A DNA stretch of 64,000 bases from contig ML133387.1 in assembly GCA_003864495.1 (NCBI GenBank), forward strand, positions 859,546-923,545, written 5' to 3'. The position numbers were made by a program, and so were the translations under genes. The notes beneath the pieces are model-generated. The model did no database searches, had not been told where the DNA came from, and saw only the letters and a list, made by a program, of their open reading frames with translations. This document shows, one piece after another, positions 49,001 through 60,011 of the stretch. The stretch is from Nemopilema nomurai (Eukaryota > Cnidaria > Scyphozoa > Rhizostomeae > Rhizostomatidae). Each line of letters starts with the position of its first letter. Positions within the stretch are counted from its first letter, which is position 1.

Positions 49001-51941
49001 TTCCCCTTCTTTGGATTCATGTGCTTTCAGATGCAGATGCAACACTGATTTAGTTCTTCACTGACAGTAGCACGCTTTGATTTGCATGGAGTAGATCTTG
49101 CTTGTCATTTGAGCTTTCCCCTTCTTTGGATTCATGTGCTTTCAGATGCAAAACACTGATTTAGTTCTTCACTGACAGTAGCACGCTTTGATTTGCATGG
49201 AGTAGATCTTGCTTGTCATTTGAGCTTTCCCCTTCTTTGGATTCATGTGCTTTCAGATGCAAAACACTGATTTAGTTCTTCACTGACAGTAGCACGCTTT
49301 GATTTGCATGGAGTAGATCTTGCTTGTCATTTGAGCTTTCCCCTTCTTTGGATTAATGTGCTTTCAGATGCAAAACACTGATTTAGTTCTTCACTGACAG
49401 TAGCACGCTTTGATTTGCATGGAGTAGATCTTGCTTGTCATTTGAGCTTTCCCCTTCTTTGGATTCATGTGCTTTCAGATGCAAAACACTGATTTAGTTC
49501 TTCACTGACAGTAGCACGCTTTGATTTGCATGGAGTAGATCTTGCTTGTCTTTGAGCTTTCCCCTTCTTTGGATTCATGTGCTTTCAGATGCAAAACACT
49601 GATTTAGTTCTTCACTGACAGTAGCACGCTTTGATTTGCATGGAGTAGATCTTGCTTGTCACTTGAGCTTTCCCCTTCTTTGGATTATGTGCTTTCAGAT
49701 GCAAAACACTGATTTAGTTCTTCACTGACAGTAGCACGCTTTGATTTGCATGGAGTAGATCTTGCTTGTCATTGAGCTTTCCCCTTCTTTGGATTAATGT
49801 GCTTTCAGATGCAAAACACTGATTTAGTTCTTCACTGACAGTAGCACGCTTTGATTTGCATGGAGTAGATCTTGCTTGTCACTTGAGCTTTCCCCTTCTT
49901 TGGATTAATGTGCTTTCAGATGCAAAACACTGATTTAGTTCTTCACTGACAGTAGCACGCTTTGATTTGCATGGAGTAGATCTTGCTTGTCATTGAGCTT
50001 TCCCCTTCTTTGGATTCATGTGCTTTCAGATGCAAAAACTGATTTAACTTCTTCACTGACAGTAGCACGCTTTGATTTGCATGGAGTAGATCTTGCTTGT
50101 CATTGAGCTTTCCCCTTCTTTGGATTAATGTGCTTTCAGATGCAAAACACTGATTTAGTTCTTCACTGACAGTAGCACGCTTTGATTTGCATGGAGTAGA
50201 TCTTGCTTGTCATTGAGCTTTCCCCTTCTTTGGATTATGTGCTTTCAGATGCAAAACACTGATTAACTTCTTCACTGACAGTAGCACGCTTTGATTTGCA
50301 TGGAGTAGATCTTGCTTGTCATTGAGCTTTCCCCTTCTTTGGATTCAATGTGCTTTCAGATGCAAAACACTGATTTGTTTTCACTGACAGTAGCACGCTT
50401 TGATTTGCATGGAGTAGATCTTGCTTGTCATTGAGCTTTCCCCTTCTTTGGATTCATGTGCTTTCAGATGCAAAACACTGATTTAGTTCTTCACTGACAG
50501 TAGCACGCTTTGATTTGCATGGAGTAGATCTTGCTTGTCTTTGAGCTTTCCCCTTCTTTGGATTCATGTGCATTTCATACACTGATGCTTTCAGATGCAA
50601 AACACTGATTTAGTTCTTCACTGACAGTAGCACGCTTTGATTGCATGGAGTAGATCTTGCTTGTCTTGAGCTTTCCCCTTCTTTGGATTAATGTGCTTTC
50701 AGATGCAAAACACTGATTTAGTTCTTCACTGACAGTAGCACGCTTTGATTTGCATGGAGTAGATCTTGCTTTCTTGAGCTTTCCCTTCTTTGGATTCATG
50801 TGCTTTCAGATGCAAAACACTGATTTAGTTCTTCACTGACAGTAGCACGCTTTGATTGCATGGAGTAGATCTTGCTTGTCACTTGAGCTTTCCCCTTCTT
50901 TGGATTAATGTGCTTTCAGATGCAAAACACTGATTTAGTTCTTCACTGACAGTAGCACGCTTTGATTTGCATGGAGTAGATCTTGCTTGTCACTTGAGCT
51001 TTCCCCTTCTTTGGATTAATGTGCTTTCAGATGCAAAACACGATTAACTTCTTCACTGACAGTAGCACGCTTTGATTTGCATGGAGTAGATCTTGCTTGT
51101 CATTTGAGCTTTCCCCTTCTTTGGATTCATGTGCTTTCAGATGCAAAACACTGATTACTTCTTCACTGACAGTAGCACGCTTTGATTTGCATGGAGTAGA
51201 TCTTGCTTGTCACTTGAGCTTTCCCCTTCTTTGGATTAATGTGCTTTCAGATGCAAAACACTGATTTAGTTCTTCACTGACAGTAGCACGCTTTGATTTG
51301 CATGGAGTAGATCTTGCTTGTCATGAGCTTTCCCCTTCTTTGGATTCAATGTGCTTTCAGATGCAAAACACTGATTTAGTTCTTCACTGACAGTAGCACG
51401 CTTTGATTTGCATGGAGTAGATCTTGCTTGTCATTGAGCTTTCCCCTTCTTTGGATTATGTGCATTTAGATCAATACACTGATGTGCTTCAGATGCAAAA
51501 CACTGATTTAGTTCTTCATTGACAGTAGCACGCTTTGATTGCATGGAGTAGATCTTGCTTGTAACTTGAGCTTTCCCCTTCTTTGGATTCATGTGCTTTA
51601 GATCAAATACATGATGCTTTCAATGCAAAACACTGATTTAGTTCTTCACTGACAGTAGCACGCTTTGATTTGCATGGAGTAGATCTTGCTTTCACTTTGA
51701 GCTTTCCCCTTCTTTGGATTCATGTGCTTTCAGATGCAAAACACTGATTTAGTTCTTCACTGACAGTAGCACGCTTTGATTTGCATGGAGAAGTCTTGAT
51801 TGTCACTTGAGCTTTCCCCTTCTTTGGATTCATGTGCTTTCAGATGCAAAACACTGATTTAGTTCTTCACTGACAGTAGCACGCTTTGATTTGCTTGAAT
51901 AGATCTTGCTTGTCATGTAAGCTTTTCCCTTCTTTGGAGTC

Positions 51942-51979
51942 TAAATGAAATGAATGATTGAATAGATTAAATGAAATGA
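51942..51979. repeat. Junction of satellite and 1.9-kb repeat with 12-bp direct repeat
   Basis: TAAATGAAATGA occurs at 51942-51953, just after the last degenerate monomer, and again at 51968-51979 inside the 1.9-kb unit, where it is native (compare 15660 onward). The intervening bases AATGATTGAATAGA are short filler. Confidence 0.75.
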
Positions 51980-52323
51980 GAATATAAGTGAAATTGTACG
52001 AGCACTCATTGAGTAGGTCGTTGGAGAGTATAAATTAAAAGCAATTAAAAAGATGAAACAGGGAAAGCAGCTGGGCCCTCGAATATAGATCTAGAACTCA
52101 AAACTGCTAGTGCGTAGATTTGGGTTTAAATAAAAATTAAACACTTTCATCAAACGTCTCATCACAAGCGGTTGCTGTAAAATGGCAGTGCATGCAGAAG
52201 CAACTACTCGATTGCAATAATTCAGGAATGTTGTAAACTATTGACTGGAACAATGTTAACATTGAAGGTGAAATCTCATCGAATTATAGGAGCCGTGTAA
52301 CGGAAAGGATTTTACAGGCCAGT
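51965..52323. repeat. 1.9-kb tandem repeat, partial unit (M2)
   Basis: This is the tail of a 1.9-kb unit, beginning inside the LINE-like fragment (GATTAAATGAAATGAGAA) and running to the next unit start. The satellite joins in mid-unit, so the left part of this unit was lost or replaced. Confidence 0.9.
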
Positions 52324-54262
52324 GAAACACTGGCATAAGGATAACACAAAATAGTAGTTTTGAGAAGGACCAAAAAACCTATGGTGAGAAAGATGGGCAG
52401 GCTGAAACTGAGACATTAGAGGATCGCTGCTACGTTCATGGATATGCTAGGCTTGGAACAAATGGTAGATATACTTTAAAGAAAAAGTCTTGAGTTGCTT
52501 TCAGTACATATTCGAAAGAAGCAAGGACTTTATATTTTGAAGACAGAAGCTGACTCTTTTGGTTGGATGAAAGAGCAAAAACAACCGACAAAGTCACGAT
52601 AAAAAGCAACCTTGAAGAGGAAACAAAGAATTGCAGCTAAACGACGAAGGACGAGCAAAAGAGAGAGAAATGCCACAAGATAAACAAAATAATTGTTTCA
52701 GGCCACAAGTCAACCCATCCAACCACTTCCAACTCGACCAAAAAGCATTCAAAATGCAAGAATGTTTTAAGGATAATGAAGATGTTAGGGCTATGGAAAG
52801 GTAATGAAGATGATGATCAAGATGACGATGAAGATTAGGTTATGATGAAGATGATGATCAACATGATGAAGATAAATCCTAACAATTACAAAACGAGGAG
52901 AGAGAAATAGAAGTGAAACAATGTTTATATCAACGAACTTACAATTGAAAAAGAATAACCTCAAAACGAAGACTGTACTACGACCCTCACCTAACTCGCC
53001 AAGGACCGACCGACCAAAAATAACTCTTTTATACATCTGAGTAAGCCATCCTTAAGTTGTCACGGGAAAAAGCAACCTTGAAGAAGAAACAAAGAAGTGC
53101 AGCTAAACGACGAAGGACGAGCAAAAAAGAGAGAAATGCCGCAAGGGCAAAAAAAACTGTTTCAGGCCACAAATCAACCCATCCAATAACTACCAACTCG
53201 ACCAAACAGTATAAAAACTTCAAGACGATGATGAGGATGATGAGGATGATGAAGATTTTTAAGGGCCAAGGAAAGGTTATGAAGATGATGATTAAGATGA
53301 CCATGAAGATTAGGTTATGATGAAGATGATGATCAACATGATGAAGATAAAATCCTAACAATTACAAAACAAGAGAGAGAAATAGAAGTGCAACAATGTT
53401 TGTATCAACGAACTTCCAATTCAAAAAGAATAACCTCAAAACCAAGACTGTACTACGACCCTCACCTAACTCGCCAAGGACCGACCGACCAAAAATAACT
53501 CTTTTATACATCCTAGTAAGCCATCCTTGAGTTGTCAGCCCTTCAAATGTTCTATGCAGTAAAAAACAAAGATGATTATCAAGCAACAACCTTGAGAGCT
53601 TAAACGATTTTCAAATAAAAGCTCAAAACTTTAAAACTCTCAGTATCAGATCAATATAATGATGTAAGAGATGGGAAAGAATCCAGTGCGGAACAGCTGT
53701 GAAAGGGCCATAAATGCTCTTCTCAAACTAGCATCAGTATGCCCAAAGGTGTAAAAAAGAAACGATAAACGAGAAGGACAGGTGGAGAGTAGATTCTAAC
53801 GAAAGGATAGGAGAAGAATATGCAACGGACACGTGATGACAATCTTCGACGAAGAGATTAAATGAAATGAGAATACTAAGGATGAAATTGTACGAGGACT
53901 CATTGAGTAGGTCGCTGGAGAGTATAAATTAAAAGCAATTAAAAAGATGAAACAGGGAAAGCAGCTGGGCCCTCGAATATAGATCTAGAACTCAAAACTG
54001 CTAGTGCGTAGATTTGGGTTTAAATAAAAATTAAACACTTTCATCAAACGTCTACTCACAAAGCGATGGGACGTTTCTTTTACATAGGTGAAAGGCTTAT
54101 TGTTAGCGGCTGTTGTAAAACGGCAGTGCATGCAAGAGCAACTACTCGATTGCAATACTTCAGGTAATGTTGTAAACCATTGACTGGAACAATGTTAACA
54201 TTGAAGGTGAAATCTCATCGAATTATAGGAGCTGTGTAACGGAAAGGATTTTACAGGCCAGT
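52324..54262. repeat. 1.9-kb tandem repeat, full terminal unit (M2)
   Basis: A 1939-bp unit with submodule a at 52601-53066, submodule b at 53067-53538 and the LINE-like fragment at 53845-54002. Its right end has the same diverged terminal form as M1 unit 5. It mixes variants diagnostic of different M1 units, for example CACAAGTCAACC (units 4 and 5) and TGTACGAGGACTC (unit 1). Confidence 0.93.
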
Positions 54263-55613
54263 GAAACACTGTCAAAAGGATAACATAAGATGGTAGTTTT
54301 ATGAGGGACCGAAAAAACCTATGGTTAGAGAGATGGGCAAGCTGAAACTGAGACACAAGTGGATTACTCATGTGTTGATGGACATGACAGTCTTGAAAGA
54401 AATGGTAAATAGGAAAGCAAAACAAAAATGCATTGAGTAGCTTTCAGTACATATTTAGGACACAGAAGGATGTCAGGTTTCTCACAACTATCCATCAGCA
54501 AGAATAAATCCACTGCTATCTAAGGTGGGTCAGCTATATATATTTCCTTTACCTTTTAAAAACGAGTGTTTGTGTGAACTGTAAGCATCGAAACCATGCA
54601 ACAAAATGAAGTCGTTTATTATCAATGGACCAATAATTGGCGTTTGAAAGTTTTCCGGTAAATCAGCATGAGCAATTGCATGCCATTTCCAGTAAGGCCT
54701 GCTTGAAGTGAATCAACCCAGCCATTTCCAACTCAACAAAACAGTATAAAAACTGCAAGGTGATGATGAAGATGATGAAGATTATGATCAAGATGGCGAT
54801 GAGGATTGTGATGAAGAAGTTGATCTTGAAACTGAACAACAACAAAACAATGATAAGATGAAAGGAACGTGAACTTCTGGCTATGTCCACAAAGTTTACA
54901 TTCATCTGGTCTTCAAACTCACATTGATTGGTCAAAAACTGGTCCCCCACAACTTAGATTGGAACTGTTATGATGTTTTTCCCTTGAAATGTCAGCACAC
55001 TCATCCATCTCTGCTGTAAGAAAATAAAAACACTTGAGGAAGGAAAGTCTTTCAGTTCTTGTAGTAATTCAGTTCTGTAGCAATTCAGTTCTGTAGCAAT
55101 TCAGTTCTTTTCTCTTAGAGTGTAAAAGGGCAACCAAAGTTTCCTAAAAGTTGCTCTCTAGTTTAACCAATGAAACAAAAAAACATGTACAGTAAAAACT
55201 GGAAGAGAGAAAGAAGAGTGACTGCTGTAAACAAAACTTTCACCTACTGGATAATTGACATTAAGTCTTAGTCTTTGAAACTCATCTTCACTGTTTAAAG
55301 ACTGATCTAGTGTCACAAATCCCTGCATCCTTTTATCTTAACAGTTCATGGCAAGGTAGGGCTTGAAAAGCAAACATTGTCTCATGAAGAAACGCAAAGT
55401 TGTTATGAAGCCAAAACCTTCCAATTTTTCCTGCAACTTTAACACAATAAAGATTTCTTGAATGGCATTCTTAATTCTTTGCATACACAAAAAGTATGAA
55501 CCTTAAGCAATGTAAAATTACATGCTTTAAAAGAGAAGCAATCCCTCGTGCCTTCCCTCTGAGGCATTCAAAGCCCCGGAAAAGGTTTTTGGCATTGATT
55601 TAAAATGTTTACA
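54263..55613. other. Diverged remnants of the 1.9-kb unit, M2 copy; no gene
   Basis: Copy of 16063-17398 with only a few differences. The main one is an extra minisatellite unit at 55053-55109. The acidic frame recurs at 54753-54872. No gene was recognised. Confidence 0.75.
55053..55109. repeat. 16-bp minisatellite, three and a part units
   Basis: Same unit as at 16853-16891 with one more copy, which accounts for most of the length difference between the M1 and M2 versions of this block. Confidence 0.9.
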
Positions 55614-55627
55614 TTGAACCATTTGAA

Positions 55628-55810
55628 AAGGTTAAGGCAACAGGATTTCATACGAAGGATCATAGAGAGTGCGGAAAAATAACCGACCCGAGCGGGACTC
55701 GAACTCACGACCCTCGACTTTGTACGTCAAGTGCTCTACCAACTGAGCTATCGGGTCATGCTTTCAAGCCAGCACTCGAGGCCAAGCCATTTATCCGCAC
55801 TGCCCCTCTC
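55628..55810 (-). mobile_element. tRNA-derived SINE with target-site duplication, copy 2
   Basis: Same insert and same 14-bp flanking repeats (55614-55627 and 55811-55824) as at 17413-17595. Identity of the flanks shows it was copied as part of the macro-unit. Confidence 0.72.
55685..55757 (-). tRNA. tRNA-like sequence, copy 2
   Basis: Identical over 73 nt to 17470-17542, with the same perfect acceptor stem, irregular anticodon arm and downstream T run. Probably a SINE body, not a working tRNA gene. Confidence 0.6.
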
Positions 55811-55824
55811 TTGAACCATTTGAA

Positions 55825-55961
55825 TAATATGTGTTTGGCCATTAAAATTATACATTGAAGGTATTCACATTGTTTATCAATGTTTGCATCAATGGTTTCA
55901 GCCCTTCATTCTCCCTTAATGCAGGTTCTCTTGGGTATATTCCTAAGTAAGCACACAAAAA
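55825..55961. other. Spacer between SINE and module copy 3
   Basis: Copy of 17610-17746. Nothing recognisable. Confidence 0.6.
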
Positions 55962-57990
55962 GAATTCCTGTATTGATAAGCACCTTTTTATTTTAGGAAC
56001 TTCTATGTGTCTTCGCATTCTGTAAAGTAAAGTATCATTTGTACTTGTATATATATTGGTTTCTACCTAGCATCTGAAGGCAGTTTTTAGGGCACTGAGA
56101 AGCCTTATGCTTATTTAGCAGTGTCCTTGTCCTTTTTTCCTATATTGACCACACCTTTTGGTTCCTCATGCCCGGAATTAAAGAGAGCTGGTGACTCTCT
56201 GTGAAAGTCAGGTCATGCCAAGGACTCAAAACACAAACCTTTGGGTCTGTAGTCAGTGCCTCTAAAAACTGAGCCATCATGTCTAGTTTCTTGTGAAAAT
56301 TTTGTGGTTAATCTCCACTGCTAAACTTTCTGGTAATTCGGCTTTGGGTATTCTGCTGAGAACTAACAAAGCCCACTCTGTTTTATGGTCTAGTAAAGGT
56401 TCTAAAACAGCATTTCAAGCCTTCTTTCCATTACCTATTGCAGGCATGTACATAAAACAAGCATGATAATCAACAAGCTTTTAATTTAGACTGCTAAATG
56501 CCACACTAGCAAACATCAAACTTTGACTAATCTCCCTTAACTGCTGGGTATTTTGATTTTTGCCCCAAACCTTCCCCAACATTTATTTACATTAATCAAA
56601 ACTGATGTCAAAGTGTGCTCCAACGGTAGAAATCAGTTTTGTTTAAAGGGTTTTTTCCTAAAGGCGTTTTGGAAATGTTGAGTATTGAAATTGGCAAACA
56701 TTGTCACCCTGGGATGACATTTTCTCAATAGAAATTTTCTGAAATATGAATAAATATTTTCTCAATAGAAATAGAAATAATAAAAAACTTGAGAAGGTAC
56801 TAATTGAACCAAATCAACAATTAATGACATTACATGGAATAACACTGAATAGCATACTAATAAGATGGGCATTTCTAGGATGAAAATTATAATGAAAATA
56901 CTGATTATTCAGAATGGATCCTTCAACTAAAAAGCTAACTGGCACCAATCATCAGATATCAATTAGGTTAGATTGACATCTAAGGCCAAATTTGACCAAA
57001 CACATTGTCCAAAAAGCCAGATTTGGTAAAATTTCTTACAGTCAAGTAATATAGGTCCAATTAAATGTAGATATAATCTTTTAACAAACAGTGGAAACCG
57101 AAAATATTTTCCAAAGTGACAGCAAAGCGCTTGTTGAATGGCAGCTTACATGATATGCCACATTCTACACCACTACATTCAAAACAGCTCTTTTGCTATT
57201 CTTACGGGTTTTCCATTTCCAAAAATTGGTCGGCGGTCCGAAAATAGGCCTAGCCTCACTTAAGTTCCGCGGTGTAACAGCTGTGACCAGCTTTTCCCTT
57301 GTCAACCATAGTATTTTGGACGGCAAAGGGTGTAAAAACAGGCACAAACGAGAAATCTGTCGTCAAATTGTCAAATGGCAAATTACACTCATTTACAAAG
57401 CATTTACCTCAAACAGACAGTCGAGCGATGGCTTGGCTATTTCTATGAAAAAGCTCACTATGACCAACACAACTACTAACTGTTTCGAGTTTGGCCAACG
57501 GTTACCACAGTCTTCGTCGAATCAGTAGAGTTAATGACTATATTTACCTTGTTATCAGTCAATTTAATACGCCTTCCATTTCCTTTGGTATATCAGGGCA
57601 GAACGGTCTCAATTGCTTCCAAAGCAAACCAAACCGAATCGGTCTCGTTTCCAAACATAGGTATCCTGTAGCTGTGTACGAAGAATGCCGTTACTCTGTT
57701 GATGCTTTATCGGCAGTTTCATAGCATCCGCTACGCCCATTGACACGCATTCCAAATGTTATTCTAGGCATACGCAATTATCAGAAGCTGTTCTAGTTAA
57801 CGTTTCTAGAGGCTTTCCCAGTGCGTAGAATCACAACTCTCCAAACAAACACGATTTCGCTTATAGATTCCACAGAACAATCCACCTGTATTCCCAATAA
57901 AGGCTTTTATTGCCACTGTAGATAACGAGTTGAGATGGTTTCTACCGACTGCGTTGCTCACCTCGATGGACGATCCGAGCCAAAGCTGTC

Positions 57991-58301
57991 TTATTTAACG
58001 TGCAGAGAACACGGAGACAAGCCGGAGAGAGAGATGACGCGTTGTCTGTTGTTTTCTTCTATCTGTTTCTGGCAGACACTGACTGATCTAACTCAACTAT
58101 ACAATCATAAATTATACCGATGCTCTAAGAATAAATATGCTGACGAGGGAGAGAGGATGATGAAATGATGATGTAATGAGCATGGGCTCCGACGCAGGTT
58201 GGAAAGTGGACGGACCAAGGGAGATTTTAACAATTATAACAAAAGAGGTTTAAAATTGTATTACCAAAAGTGAGGGCCATGCCCCCCCAGCCCCCCCCAC
58301 C
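57991..58301. other. Segment unique to module copy 3
   Basis: Between CAAAGCTGTC and TTTCGTGGCC, copy 3 has about 286 bp absent from copies 1 and 2, then the poly-C tract. It lacks the ~225 bp that follow the poly-C tract in copies 1 (2080-2304) and 2. A 77-codon frame (57935-58168) runs into the segment from the shared sequence but matches nothing I know. Confidence 0.8.
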
Positions 58302-58598
58302 TTTCGTGGCCGCAAGCAATAGAAATCGGTACCATAATTACAGCAAAATGAGCATGCCTTGCATAGCAAAAAAGTTACGGAAGAGCGTCTCTATATATAT
58401 TTGTCTTTGATACTTCCGTAGCACAGTGATCAATACGTTAGCACGTAGAGCGATATATATATTATAGGCGTTCCCCTCGACCCACTACATAGTGTACTCA
58501 ATTCTTCGTACACAAAAAGAGCTGAACATCCCATGTTGCAATGCAAAAGGCAGTTGTATCACCATTGAAGTAAAGAGCAATATTGGTTGGTAGCAGTG

Positions 58599-59071
58599 GT
58601 TTTGAAGTCCCCCTCTAGCTTCGAAGAACTGCATTTGCCTAGGGTGGCTGCAGAAGCAAGGCTGAATAAAGAAGAGGCAGAGCTTTGGGAGGAAACAATT
58701 GCGCTAGATCCTGAAAGGAAAAACTGAGTTTGGATGAACAAAGCGTGTTCAAACAAAACTTCCAGATTTACAGATCTCAAAGTTCCAGGGCACTCATTCA
58801 GATTGAATAAGATTCGGGAACCTCTTTCAATATCAAATTGATAAAGCTTCAATTAATGATGAAGCAAGGTTATTATTCCAGAGGAGTTTGTCACACTAAA
58901 AATTCGATGACTTATCTACAACTATCAACTTTAAATACAGGACCAAGTAGTGACTATGTTTCTTCCACACTGCAGGAATTGATAAAAGAGAAACCTGTGA
59001 GACAAGACTACAAATCTGGTCAAACACTGTTAGGGACATCAGTTGGAAACATAAACGTATATGAATATAAA
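58599..59071 (+). pseudogene. BEL/Pao gag-like remnant, copy 3
   Basis: Same remnant as at 2612-3087, with extra one-base deletions that add frameshifts (for example near 58740 and 58877). Confidence 0.6.
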
Positions 59072-59853
59072 CGTATACGTATATAAACGTATTTCATAAT
59101 AGAGATCAGTGGTGTTGCACAGAGATTTGGCATAAAGGCCAGTCACACTGACGCTTTTTTCCAGCGTGTCTGAAAATTTCGCGACGCACATGCGCAGAAG
59201 AAAATTTCACGAAAAAAGCGTTCGCGCATCGATAATGTCGCTTGACGAATAGTTGAAGTAGTTTTTACTTTTCTCAAGCATTATTATTCTAGGTAACTTA
59301 GGACAATAGGACTGCATGATTCTAATAATAGGCCTATGCAATATGGCGTTATCACAGCAACCGGAATTTAGTAGAAGTGAAACTGAATTGCATTTATTTA
59401 CTTTACATGGTAGACTAGGCAACAATACTTTTTCACAAGGAAACAGAGCCTTTCAGATATCAAGCAGATATCAAGCTTTTCAAAGATTTATTCCTCCTTA
59501 AATGACAATAAAACAAATTTTTCTTTTTCTCAAGAACAAAAACTGTAAAAGATCAGGCCAAGACATCATCTTTGTTCTAAAAATCTCGCGCGCGCTAAAA
59601 TTTGGTGGAAATCAGTGGAAATTGGACTGAACAGAATTTTGGTACGAACGCTATAAAACAAGGGTAAGTGCAGATTCGGCTAAAATTAAGAAGATAATGG
59701 AGCAGAGCGGAAGATTCTGCTCAACTTGTCAAAGCCAAGATACAGTGGGATGTCACAACCTTCACTTTTTGTAGAAGCCGTCGGTAATTTTTTGCCAGTC
59801 GGTAAAGTTGAAACAACTATAACAGCCTGTCGGTATTTCGGGAAAGTAGGGTC

Positions 59854-60009
59854 AAGCTAATAAAAGGCTACCTCCGTTCGACAACGAAAGAAGAACGTTT
59901 AGACTATCTAATGATAGCTGCATGTTCCAGTGACATTTTAAATCATTTAGATCTTGATGAGGTTGCAGATAGCTGGTCAGTTCTTAAAACTAGAAGAATA
60001 GAGATATAA
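59854..60009 (+). pseudogene. hAT-like transposase C-terminal fragment, copy 3
   Basis: Same frame and length as copy 2, with one substitution near the end (GAG for AAG at 60001-60003). Stop TAA at 60007-60009, followed two bases later by the second satellite array. Confidence 0.65.
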
Positions 60010-60011
60010 AT

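Larger units (their letters stand above)
21782..51941. repeat. 111-bp satellite array, main (~30 kb, about 265-270 monomers)
   Basis: Tandem monomers of 111 bp, confirmed by spacing of identical landmarks, for example TTCATG at 39661 and 39772. Each monomer contains ACTGACAGTAGCACGC, ATTTGCAT (an octamer motif), AGATCT, GAGCTTTCCCC and CAGATGCAAAACAC. The copy number is the gap-free length divided by monomer length. Length variants of 107-110 bp come mostly from one indel hotspot between CTTG and GAGCTTT. Others of about 125-145 bp carry a partial duplication near GTGCTTTCAGATG. The first ~3.5 kb and last ~1.5 kb are the most diverged and the centre is nearly uniform, as in satellites homogenised by unequal exchange. 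No monomer frame is open throughout, so it is not coding. Confidence 0.97.
55962..60011 (+). repeat. Macro-unit module, copy 3 (M3)
   Basis: Matches copies 1 and 2 closely to about 57130. From there to about 59200 it carries many single-base deletions relative to both. It has a replaced segment at 57991-58301. Its last 300 bp agree with copy 2, not copy 1, and it runs into a satellite array at the same junction as copy 2. Confidence 0.95.

Noticed and set aside
21782..51941. CRISPR-like regular repeats
   Set aside because: The whole 111-bp period is conserved, with no unique spacers between short repeats, and the context is eukaryotic; this is a satellite.
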